Source: Roridomyces roridus
Lineage: Eukaryota > Basidiomycota > Agaricomycetes > Agaricales > Mycenaceae
Reading direction: 5' to 3'
DNA: 64,000 bases
Assembly: GCA_029378245.1 (NCBI GenBank)
Contig: JARKIF010000004.1
Location: 1,922,001-1,986,000, forward strand
The notes beneath the pieces were generated by a model. It was not told the DNA's origin. It saw nothing but the letters and a program-made list of their open reading frames with translations, and did no database searches. This document shows, piece after piece, positions 52,801 to 62,807 of the stretch (position 1 is its first letter; each line of letters begins with the position of its first letter). Both the position numbers and the translations under genes were made by a program.

Positions 52801-53271
52801 TCGAGGAGAGGTGGGGAAAGAGTAGTGGATTTGCCGTCGTAGACGCAGCGAGGAGTGAAGCTGCAAATTGTCGTCAGGACGTGAACAAAAAGTGAAAAGA
52901 AAACGCGTACATCTGCGGCGCGATATCGAACTGGAGGCGACGAACAAGATCCATGGTCATACGAGCGGGGAGAGTCTTCTCCGAGGGCGAGATGGCGAGG
53001 TCATAGTGGTGGATGATGTCGGACGGGACGGTGGTAACAAACGAGTTGACGTAGATGGGGGAGGGTTGTCCAGAACTACCAAAATCGGGACGCTTGACGC
53101 CGACCTACGGATGGTGTGAAGGAGGGAGTGGAAATGGAATGGAATGGGCGGACAGTGGTGATGTGGGCGCCTTCAGTGGGAAGACCGACACGAGGACCAG
53201 CTGCAAGAGTAATGAGCAGTGATCAACGTCCCAATTGGGAAGTGTTACGTACTTCGAGTGCGAGGAGGCAT
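49818..53271 (-). CDS. ago: Argonaute, paralog B
   Basis: About two dozen exons from ATG 53271 (MPPRTR) to TAA 49818. N domain ([26 protein letters not shown]), ArgoL1 ([37 protein letters not shown]). PAZ ([37 protein letters not shown]), MID ([47 protein letters not shown]). [56 protein letters not shown], so a DEDD-type catalytic set is present. Intron positions match paralog A closely, including an intron directly before the stop codon (MYFS then TAA). More conserved in appearance than A. Small-RNA-guided silencing is the family role. Confidence 0.9.
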
Positions 53272-53576
53272 TTTTGGAAAGGTTACGCGGTGTATGAAAA
53301 GACGGAAGGCTGGTGAATGGGGTGCGCAATCGAGAGCAAGAGTGGTTAACCTTGCAGGCTATTTCCAGAGCCCTTTTATGGTCGGAGTTCGAATTTTGAC
53401 AGAAAAAAAAGCACGAGAGAAGCACGCCCAAAAAGGAATGACTTTATGTAAATTGGTGAGCAGACAGGGACATCGGGACAGTTGGAAGCAAGTTGGAAGC
53501 CTAATACAGAACTGGTACCGAATAGGACGTGCTAGTCTCATTTGGCGCGGTCCAGACTGGAGACGATCACATGCTC
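53272..53576. other. upstream region of Argonaute B
   Basis: No gene recognised in these 305 bp. They hold the presumed promoter of Argonaute B and the 3' flank of the F-box relic, which ends at 53577. Confidence 0.4.
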
Positions 53577-54102
53577 CTAATGAACGCGTCTTGACGCGTC
53601 GTTCTCCTTCCGACTTCCTATCCAAACGCGTACCGTAGAGTCGGCAAGTGTCCCAAACGCGTCGAAAGTGTCTGACGACGCGCCTATACCCATGCCGCGG
53701 GGATTTATGACAGAGACAGCCCGAACGTGACTCCGACGCGCCCACAGAGCGCGATAAAACGCGTCCCAGTCGGAGTCGGAGGGATTGCAATCATGCAGCG
53801 TCAAATCCGATGATTCGTCGCGGTCTTCAACAGGTCCTAAGGTCCCAGTAGAGTGCAGCCCACACAATAGGGTGGCTAACGCGATTTCGACCCAAGAATC
53901 CAACACATTTTGAGCAAAGGAGAGGAATGCTGCGTATCGTGGGTTTGGGTGTTTTCGCGGGGAAATGCAGGCAGCGAATATCTGGGACGACAGCTGGACA
54001 AGGAAAGCGAGCGATTGGACGACGCTCACGCGTTGCAGCTCTTTCAAACTCCACCGGAGGTCGAGAATCTCTGAAGGCGCGCCTGAGCTCTTCGACGGAC
54101 AT
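53577..54102 (-). pseudogene. shortened F-box gene relic
   Basis: ATG 54102 (MSVEELRRAFRDSRPPVEFE) resembles the coiled-coil start of the F-box family. A frame change then gives the F-box (VQLSSQIFAACI, NPRYAAFLSF, DSWVEIALATL) and a jump to a C-terminal block (DLTLHDCN, FYRALWARRSHVRAVSVI, ADSTVRVWIGSRKEND). The whole leucine-rich middle is missing: about 175 codons remain instead of ~430. A decayed, internally deleted family member. Confidence 0.65.
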
Positions 54103-54494
54103 GTGTCGGCGCGTGATCGTGGTACTGGTCGTGGATCAGGTTCAAGGGAGAATACCATCAATCAGATGCGCTTTTCTCTTTCTCTCTGACAGTCCGACCG
54201 CCGTGGCACGATCCCGGCGCGAATTCACGGGTGCTCCCAGCGTCCTCTGAGCAGATGCACCTCATCACAATCTTTCATCCATGAAGGCTTGAACACTCCA
54301 CTCTTTTTCCCGGAGAACTGCTGCGCGTTCGATCAGCATGCTGCGGATGAGAAATTGAGAATCCTTGGCTCCTATCTTCCACCTCACCTTGCACTTCGAA
54401 TCTCGCTCGACAGATAAGAAGGGCCCACTCCTCCAAAGCCGCCGCCGTACTTTGTCGCGCCTACCTTTGCCAGAAGCCTACTTCCTATCCCGCC
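54103..54494. other. intergenic, nothing recognised
   Basis: 392 bp between the F-box relic and the small membrane-protein gene. No repeat or RNA recognised. Confidence 0.4.
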
Positions 54495-55155
54495 ATGTCA
54501 GCCCCTGCCGCGACAACTCAGAAACCTTTGCTCCTTCCCGGCATCGCGCCTCATCTCTTTCAGACCCGCCGACCACCACACCGTAGACGAAAGATGGTCG
54601 TTCTTCCTCAGGGATCCAAGACCGACCCCACCTCGCCCTCGACTTCAGGCTCCGAGTCAGGTCGGCAAAGCCGCCTCGCATTGACATTGCTTATGCTGAC
54701 CGGGCTCTTGCAGTACAACGAGAGCCGTCGGATGGCTCATCTACCGCAACCGCAGTCGACGACGGCCAACCTGGTCAGCATCTCGACTCTCAGCTTCCAA
54801 CTTCTTGCTTATCCCTTTCAGCGGCCAACGTCAATCCCACGCTTACACCCGAGGTTGTAGACGAAATCGTGGTTCGCGTGGTGGATGCGTTGCGCCCCGA
54901 GCTCGTGGTTCACGTGGTAGATGCGTTGCGCCCCGAGCTCCAGGGGATGTTTACGTCCCTCGAAGCACGCGTCGCAGCCCAACCACCCCCAACTGAGCCA
55001 CCAGTCAGTGTTTTCTGGTGGATGTTCGCTGCGTTTCTGTGGGTTGTCTTCGCAGTAAGTTCTCCCCTCTCCTCGCCCGTGCCTTCTCCATTGTCCGAAC
55101 CGCTTTAAATTTCTCACTTGGCTCATAGATCGCCGAACTGTTCACTTGGTCATGA
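54495..55155 (+). CDS. unknown small single-pass membrane protein
   Basis: Three exons join cleanly: 54495-54660 (MSAPAATTQKPLLLPG), 54714-55054 and 55129-55155, both introns with GT-AG ends. About 175 residues: a basic, Ser/Pro-rich N-terminus, a Ser/Thr-rich middle, a 12-residue unit repeated twice (VVRVVDALRPEL, VVHVVDALRPEL), and MFTSLEARVAAQPPP. A C-terminal hydrophobic helix (VFWWMFAAFLWVVFA) and a short tail (IAELFTWS) follow. Topology suggests a tail-anchored protein with its bulk in the cytosol. Family not recognised. Confidence 0.6.
54869..54940 (+). repeat. 36-bp coding tandem repeat (x2)
   Basis: GTGGTTCGCGTGGTGGATGC... and GTGGTTCACGTGGTAGATGC..., each ending GCGCCCCGAGCTC, differ at two positions only. 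They encode two amphipathic 12-residue units. Confidence 0.95.
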
Positions 55156-55235
55156 TTGATGATTTTTTTCTTCTCGTCCATGTACTGTATTGTGAATGTA
55201 ATGTCGCCGAGTCGACGGCATAATGAATATCCGCC

Positions 55236-56994
55236 TCACAGCCGCCAAACGCGCGTCCTCCTAAACCCCCACGCCACACCGCAAATCACCAACGTATACA
55301 ACGAGAGCACACCCATCGCCATCACCGTCCCAGCATACATCGTCCGCATCGACAGATTCACCAACCCCGTTCCCAGGTTCGCCAAAAGGAACAGAGGTAG
55401 CGCGTTCTTGTTGATAGCCTCGAGCAGCAGTGGAGCGCGCGCGGGCGGGGGTCCTGCCGGTGGTGGCGCGGCTCCGGGCGTCGAGTAGCCGCTGGCAGGC
55501 GCCGTGCTACTTGGTTTAGGCTTTTTGTGCGGGAGCCCGGGGAAGAAGACCATATCGAGGGTGAGGTAGCCCAGAATGAAGCTCGTGTTAAAGGCTGCAA
55601 TCCAGAGGGCGTAGGGTAGATTCGCCTGCACACTAACGTCAGCGATGTCACAAAAAAGTGAGGGGAAGAACCCACCGTCTGCCGCGAGACGCCCTCGTCC
55701 ACGCCGAGAACGCTTGAGAGCCCAAGGAGCACCCACCACACGATGGCGTAGCTAGCGAGTTCGATGGCAGTCTTGTCGTTCTGCCGCGGCATGCCCAGGT
55801 CCCCGGGGACAGCACGCCCGCTGCGGAGACGGCGGAAGAACGACGGTGAGGGTGGAAGGACCAAGGTCCCCATGGCGAGACCGAGGAGATGGATTGAAAG
55901 GTATCCTACGGGATTGTCAGAGCGTAGAGTAGGGTGTAACGATGCGACAGACCTATAAGGGATGCAATGCCTTCCTTATTGGCGCTGATGAGGTCGACAC
56001 GGGGCGCGGTCTGGACGTAGCGCTTCAAACCGAGCAGCGAGAGAGCGATTTGCTGGAAGGCTCCTACGCCGAGCCCCAGCATCGAGGCAGGGACGGTACG
56101 GATGAGCGGGTGCAATAAGACCTGGAAGATTGGGAGTAGCGCCAGGGTAAGGAAGAAGTTCCAATGGGTCCCGTATTCCGTTTCATGTTCCTACACGCTG
56201 TCAGTACAGACGAAATGGGGTCGCGAACGACGTACGGGGTACTCGGTCCCTTTGACCAACAACACGCGGATGAGGCCAAGGGCTATGATGGGGATGGTTC
56301 TACGCAGTACATCGCCTAGCTTGGGCAAGATGGGAGCACTGAGATGCCGCGAATCCTTGAGCAGCGGAATAGCAGAAACGACACCGTTGGAGAAGACGAA
56401 GGATCCGACACCGAGGTCCATCTAGGGTACGTCAGAATCTCATCTGGCTAACACAGTAAAAGACGCACCAGTGACACACCATACGACTCGCACTTGGCCA
56501 AAGCCCTTGGAAAAACTGGAAAGTCGACGGCGAGGATTCCGAGGACCGTCATGAGCATCATATGGGAGCGATACGTGGTGATCGCTGGCACCAGAGCCAT
56601 GCCCGATGACGGCGGTTGGGTTGATGACGGGCGTGCAGAAGGAAGCGGGATGACCACGTCCAGCGGAGGGTAACGCGCATACAGGTACGCAGTCGGCACC
56701 AGGAGGAGTAATGCCAAAATTGCGGCTGTATTGGCGAATATTGTCATCGAAAGGAGGAGGGGCAATGGGAGGAGGATGAATGAGACGAGAAATGGGATGG
56801 TGCGGGCCCCATAGACACGCGTTTGGAGAGTCGAGTAGAGGGCAATGGAGACCTGTCCAGCGTCAGAACAAGGTGGCGTTCATGCACGTCGATGACCGAA
56901 CCAGCGCGACTGACGAGATGAGATTGACATGGGTTACAGTTGACCCGGTGAGCCCAGAAACAGAGGCTTCCTTGAAGGCCTTGTAGTCGTCCAT
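55236..56994 (-). CDS. GWT1: GPI-anchor inositol acyltransferase GWT1 (PIG-W)
   Basis: About seven exons from ATG 56994 ([20 protein letters not shown]) to the stop at 55236. GWT1 hallmarks: an N-terminal FVSGLxGS-like segment; [20 protein letters not shown] followed by [53 protein letters not shown] with [11 protein letters not shown]; and [18 protein letters not shown] near the middle. Around a dozen hydrophobic helices. Known role: acylates the inositol of glucosaminyl-PI in the ER, an early GPI-anchor step. No frame problem seen. It would serve GPI-anchored proteins such as the one at 4512-5893. Confidence 0.9.
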
Positions 56995-57084
56995 TGCAGA
57001 AAGTGATCAGATGGGTTTGATCCGGACGATCTTCTTGGTCCTGCCGCTTACCTGCCGCTTGGTTCTTCTCCAATTCTTCTCAGC

Positions 57085-57694
57085 CGTGGCCGACCTTGCA
57101 CCGTAAGCGTTGGATGACCCCTATCGATTCCTTTCGACGCCTGTGTAGACCGTACTCAATCACTCCGAGACTCCTTTGCAAGGCTTACGAGCAGGAGGGG
57201 CTAATTTCTCGACGGGGTCATCGACGGAGAAGCCGTATTCTTGAAGGTCGTCAACTATCTCCAACTATCGCCATGTCTTTTCATCTCTCTCATTTTCTCT
57301 CCTTGACGGTTGGGCACAGAAAGCCGCACCGCGACGGTGACGGACGACCATCGCTGGAAACGCCCTGCATTTCAACGTGTCTATGGACAAGAGGATCCTC
57401 GGAGTTTCAAAAGGTCACCTTTACCTGTCCGACCCCGCCGACCTCACCTTACACTTCGACCTCGAGAACCACGCTGGCCAGGTTGACTCCGTCCCCGTCA
57501 AGCTCGTTCTCCACTTTGACCCAACCTCGTCTTTGCGCCCCAGACTTCCCACATCCCTCGTCTCCGTCGACTTTGAGAACCAAGACCCCAGCCTCGTCGA
57601 AAAGACCTCCCAAGTTGATCAAGTGCCCTTGACCCCAACCAAAAAGACAATCCAGAGGAAGCGTCGGTTTTCCAGCTCCGGGCATGAACGATGA
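57085..57694 (+). pseudogene. decayed relative of the unknown gene at 16526
   Basis: The first exon of the 16526 gene is matched (CCGACCTTGCACCGTAAG), but its ATG is GTG here. The second exon (LLCKAYEQEG) lacks ~20 bp after GGGGCTAATT and is frameshifted. The last part is open from an in-frame ATG at ~57380 (MDKRILGVSKGHLYLSDPAD) to TGA 57692-57694, with recurrent DLEN/DFEN units (LHFDLENHAGQVD, LVSVDFENQDPS). Whether that last piece is expressed on its own cannot be told. Confidence 0.5.
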
Positions 57695-58390
57695 ATCGCT
57701 TTATTAATGCAGAACGCGTTTGGTATGGGCCTACTTACACTATGGGTGCATGCCTCGTGTTGTCTGTGGTTCACAGACTGCAGTCATCTCATACTACTTT
57801 GTCAACTTGAATCTTTTCATACTTTCGACGTGGTTCCTGGTATGAATGAATGTCTCATTCGTGGTTTCTGTTGACTGACAGACTACTTGAAGTCATCTCA
57901 TGCTCTGCTCACTTCAATCTAATCCGTCCAATCCATCTTTGGTATGTCCTATTCTTCATTGTATCTCCATCCTGCTATCATTGTCTTGCAACCTACTACT
58001 CGGTCGCCCAAGTAGTACATCCGAATGTATCGAGAGCCAGTATAAAATGCTCACAACTTGATCCACGACCAACATTGTTGTTAACGCGCATCTGGATATC
58101 CTCTTCCCTCCTACAATATGAACGGGACTTGAAGTCCGTCGGAACCGATGACGCAGCGACGCCTCGTTAGCCTGGTTTTGACTCACCACCGTTGTGATTT
58201 ATGATGGATACATGGACTGAACTGCAGCTCCGTTGCTTTCAAAGTAAAAGTCTAATTATTGGAGTGGTTCGGAATCGGTCGCATTGCATTCAGTGTTCAC
58301 TTTGATAACAAAAGGGCTGGCTGTATTCAAGAGACAAAAACGTTAACGCTATCTTGTTCCAACATAAATTTCAGCCAAATAAATCCCACC
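57695..58390. other. duplicated 3' flank, no gene
   Basis: Aligns in pieces with about 17800-18130 (for example CGTCCAATCCATC and AGTA/GTACATCCG). No gene recognised up to the F-box stop at 58391. Confidence 0.5.
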
Positions 58391-59756
58391 CTAATTCCCC
58401 TTGGGCGTCAGAATCGTCCTACTCGCCCGCCTAGCCTCCACCGTCGCCAACAAATCCTCCAACGCGCCGACATCGCGCTCCTCCCCCGGCAGCGCCTCGT
58501 CATAATACTTGATACCCTCTCCACCCCGCGTCATATACTGATACAAAAATCGGGGATCCCGCTTGTACGTTTTCTTCTCGTTCTCCAAAGAAGGAGAAGA
58601 AGATTTATCTGCGGCCTCCACCGCCGCCGCCGCCGCCGTCGCCTCCGTCGCCTCCTCCTCCTCGTTGGTGAAGCTTGTAAACACGAAATCCTCCAACTCC
58701 GTCAGCTCATCCGTCAGCCTCCGCAGCACGACGTGCCACAAGAGGGGAATGCACCTCGACTTGAGCTCGTCCGCATCCATGAGGATTGAGCAGCCGTTCA
58801 ACACGAGATGCGTGAGCGTAGCCTTGTGGAGCAAGATGAACCCGAGGACGTTGTAAATTTCATGTGTCATTGAAGTCATCACGGGAGTCGGGAAGACGAA
58901 ATCGTGGAGGTGGAGGGAGGTGAGGTGCGTGAGACGGGTGGTTTCGGGCATCCAGGCGAACCACGCGAGTTCTTCGCCCTCACGCCCGTCGTAGAGTGTG
59001 AGAGAGTTGAGAGACGTGGCGTTGCTGAGGATGTGGGACATGCTCCTGTGCCAGAATGTGTCTAGCTCGAATTCGAAAACACGGTTCTCCCCGCGAGTGA
59101 TGTCGTTTTGGGAGATAAAGTCGTATCGGACGGATAGGTTGAGCGATTTTAGTGATCGGAGGAGGTTGTGGAATTCGGTTTGGGTATAGAGCTCGTGCGG
59201 GAGCGGGACCATTTCCGTGACGGTGAGTGAGTTGAGAGAAGATGGGAGATGGGAGGATATCGCTCCCAAAATGTCGAATTGAACAAGTAGCAGATGAGTC
59301 GAGCTACCGCTCTCATCTGCTGCTATGTCATAGGACCCATCGAAGGTGAGTTGCACGCTTTGCAAGTTTGTAAACTTGGAAAGCCCACCAAACGCTGCTC
59401 TGAGGGCATCGCGTCGAGCTTGATCGGTAGACTGGGCTATCAGCAGGAAAAAATGAGCTCGAAAAGAATGACTACAAGTTGGACTGTGACGCGCCTATAG
59501 CCTCAGTAACTCTTCGAGATCGTTTCCCTCGAAAGGACACCTGACGGACCACGGATGTGATGGACTCGTCGCATGTTTGCAGAAGGGACAAGGCCTTTGC
59601 ACTTTTGAGGCTTTCTGTGACGCTAACGGCGTGGAATGCTCGGGGCGTCACGACGGACTTGAAGGTTTTGGAAACGAGACGGAGCTTGATCAGCTCGGAA
59701 ACGTCTGAGAAACCCTCCAATATTAACTGGATAATTTCCACAGAGATTCCTTGCAT
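58391..59756 (-). CDS. F-box-like protein with Asp/Glu-Ala loop
   Basis: ATG 59756 (MQGISVEIIQLILEGFSDVS) opens an F-box-like helix set (LIKLRLVSKTFKSVVTPRAF). An intron of about 100-150 nt ends at CCCAG before TCTACCGATC; the donor is ambiguous (GTGTCC or GTTACTG). A long exon follows to 58391 with leucine-rich units (LNSLTVTEMVPLP, LKSLNLSVRYDF, LTHLTSLHLHDFVFP). A low-complexity acidic/alanine loop (EEEEATEATAAAAAVEAAD) follows. Around 410 residues. Not related to the coiled-coil group; SCF adaptor role inferred. Confidence 0.72.
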
Positions 59757-59943
59757 GTCACAAGCCGTTGGTAGACTCGGGTTGGCCGTGGAGGAAAAGA
59801 AGGTAATGTGGCGGTGCTCGCGATTGATTGATTGATGCACTCGGTCAGATGACCTAAACGCGCTCGCGTCGACGGTCTTCAAATGCCGCGCTGATTCAAC
59901 AGATTGCGGCGGTAATGCCATGTTTTGCTCAAAAATATACATA

Positions 59944-62298
59944 TTACAAACTGCGTGAAATTGTGAAATTCCCGCCCTTCAACTCCACCGAATTGCTCGC
60001 GGTTGGTTGAATTTTCTTGTTCACCGTTATGGGCCCACTCCCAGGCAAGGTGACCACTCCCTGCGTCCCTTCCGGCGTCTGAATATCGATAGTCAGACTC
60101 TTGCTCGTAGCCGTCCATTTGACGCCAAAGAATCCCAAGCCGGTGCTAATCCCACCCTCAGCAGAGGGAAGCCCGCTGAGTACGGGCGCGATGCTCCATG
60201 TCGCGCCTTGAACAGACGTGACTTGGATGCCGAGAACGTAGAACGAAAGCGCTGGCGTCGGTCCTGTCGCCCATCCGTGCGCATGGCTGGTGTATGTGTG
60301 ATCAAAATCATATCCCGCAGCGGCGCGATATCTGGCAATTCTTAGTAAATGCACAGTAAAGTGTGTCTCACTCACCCCAGAGATCCGTTCTTCGTGAACC
60401 CTTCGAGGAGCGTCGATTGTACGCTCAGATTCGTGTAGAGCATGTATCCCCATTCACGTTCTAGCAAATCAATCGCCCGCTCGCCTTCGCCGGCGATGAA
60501 GTGCGCTTGCACCTCGAAGCCACCTACGAATGGAATGATTGTATCATTGAGTTCCGGGCTAAGCGGTCCAATCTTCAACCTGATCAGTCATGGTTGTTGG
60601 TTCAGAGAAGAGAACATACATCCGTCCAGAACTGCGTAAGTCCTTTGCTAATGGCTTTATTCTGCGCATCCGAGGTGGTGAGGTTGAACAACACGGCCAG
60701 AGAATTCCCATCTTGCGGGTGAATGCTCTCGGGATCGTCGTTGTCGCGGAACAGTCCGGCGCTGGCGTCCCACAGGATGGCGTTGTACGCTGCTTTAATG
60801 GAAGTCGCGTTGGCAAGGTACGCGGACGCGAGGGAGGTCTGGCCGAGATGCGTGGCAAGGTCAGCCGCAGTTATCAATGTCTGACGAAATGGTGAGTCCC
60901 CACAACAAAAAAAGAACGAATGAACAAGACCGACCCGATATAAAAGAGCGTTAAACGCCGAATTATGTCCCGCCCCTCCATCCCTACCCCAATCATTTTC
61001 GAATGCAGTAGGCACGTCGGCCAAGCCTGTTTCGTCCACCTGACTCTCCAAAAATGACAAGGCCAGCGTGTAATTCGCCCACACGGTCTTGACGAATGCC
61101 AAATCGCCCGTGTACAAAAAGTAGTTGTGCGTTCCGATGAGAGACCAGGAGATGTATGTGTCGCTGCCGTGCGCGTTGATAGGAGGACCGGAGTATTGCA
61201 GGGCACCGGTGGTGGGGTCTTGTGTGCTGAACATGACGGTGAGTGCGTTCTTGGTGGGCTCCAGGTCGTTGAGTGCGACGAATTCGGTGTGGGTTGAAAT
61301 ACCGCAGTCTCCTGGCCAAATGTTCCTGTGCAATACCGAACGCTCAGCGTTGGTCTCTCAATTTGATTGCAATAAAAACATACCGGTCTCGTTTAGCTCC
61401 GTCGACGAGAATTGGACCGTCCACAGGGCCTCCCGACGCGTTGTTCGCCCATCCACCTGATAACCTGGTTCAAATCATCCAAGCTCAATCAAATCTTGAC
61501 TCACCTCCCGCAGGACAAGGCTGCTGCCGAGCCTGGTGAGAATCGATTGTGTTCATTTGGACCGTATACGCGCCTTTGAAATACCATTCAACAACAAAAC
61601 TCAGGGAATTGGACTTCCAACACGCACCAGCATACCAAAGCTTGGTCAAGAAATTCACATCATGAAACCCCGGATCCGGCGCAAAGAAATAGCCCGGGTA
61701 TGCTCTCAGATCATCCCAGTGCGGCATGAAAGTCAGGGCCAACGTGATGTTGGAGATGGTGAGCGAGTCTTTGCTGTTCGAGACGATCGTAAGGAAACGG
61801 AAGCCGCCTCGCTGTTGTCCAATTGTCTGCGTGAGGAGGCCTTTCGTAAGAGGCGCCCGGAAAGATTGGACGCCGTCGGAATTTTGAAAGGGAGAGACTA
61901 CGCAGGAGTCGTCCGAGGCATCCGGGTTGATGAATTCAGCGGATTCGGTGAAGGAGAGTGAAAATTGGGAGGAGGGGGTTGCGGAGTTGATCGTGAGGGA
62001 GAGAATACCCCCGACCTAGATACTCTCCAGTCAACATGCGTTTCGAATAAGTATTGGATACTGCAAGACACACTTCTTTTCCCCAGTCGAGAACCACGTA
62101 CGAGCTGTTGCCGGAAAACGTGGCTTGTGCTTTGGAATTCTGAACTAGACCTTGGGCGCCTTGGACTGTGCCGCTAATGGAGCGGACGGAGACGGGTTTG
62201 ACTATTTTCGAGGCTGGTGCATAGTTGAACGCGTCCCATGGGCCGCTTGGGACGAGGGCCGCACAGAGTGGTATGAGAGATACGAGATGCAGCAACAT
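59944..62298 (-). CDS. secreted alpha-L-rhamnosidase-like glycosidase (GH78)
   Basis: About seven exons from ATG 62298 (signal peptide MLLHLVSLIPLCAALV) to the stop at 59944, ~650 residues. An N-terminal beta-sandwich (SYVVLDWGKEVGG, FRFLTIVSNS) precedes a six-hairpin catalytic domain: ARQQPCPAGG, RDRNIWPGDCGISTHTEF, GSDTYISWSLIGTHNYFLYT, AFENDWGRDGGAGHNSAFNA. Further on are TYTSHAHGWATGPTPALSFY and a C-terminal beta domain. Acidic catalytic candidates lie in WPGDCGIS and the DWGRD region. Known activity: release of terminal alpha-L-rhamnose from plant glycans and glycosides. The absence of a cellulose-binding module and the secretion signal suggest an extracellular plant-debris enzyme. Confidence 0.85.
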
Positions 62299-62807
62299 TG
62301 GGGGTGCTAGAACGAACGTCTGGCCAGAATTTCAATTTATGTGACTGTGGTGGGAGCGCACGTCATAAGAAGAAGTCGAGAGCACATCAAGTGATTCTTG
62401 AGAATCCGGGAAACATGTTCAACGGCCCGCTAGATTTTCTCGATTTTTGGATGGGAATTGGGATGGTCCTTATAGCCCCAAATGACGATAATCTGAAGAG
62501 ATATTGACCTTGAAAATTGCATCCTGGTTGCATCCTGGAATATATTTCTCGCGCACACATGGACGCAAGGGACATGTGAGGCTGCCCGTGACCTGATCGA
62601 ATTGGAGAATTTCTACCTGCCGTTATGATTCAATTCCAGCGTACCTTGGCGGGAAGCATCTCGGCCCCCGACGTACATTGCGCGGGAAATAATCAGACAT
62701 CGTGGTTGGAGTCAAAAGCGGAATGATGCGTCACCTGTTTGGCATCGGTCGCGTCAACACAGAACAATAACGTGGCACCTGACTTGACCCCTTTTCTGCC
62801 ATCCCCA
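62299..62807. other. intergenic, nothing recognised
   Basis: Divergent spacer between the rhamnosidase and PARP genes. The frame into the PARP gene extends upstream of 62808 but has no ATG there. Confidence 0.45.
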
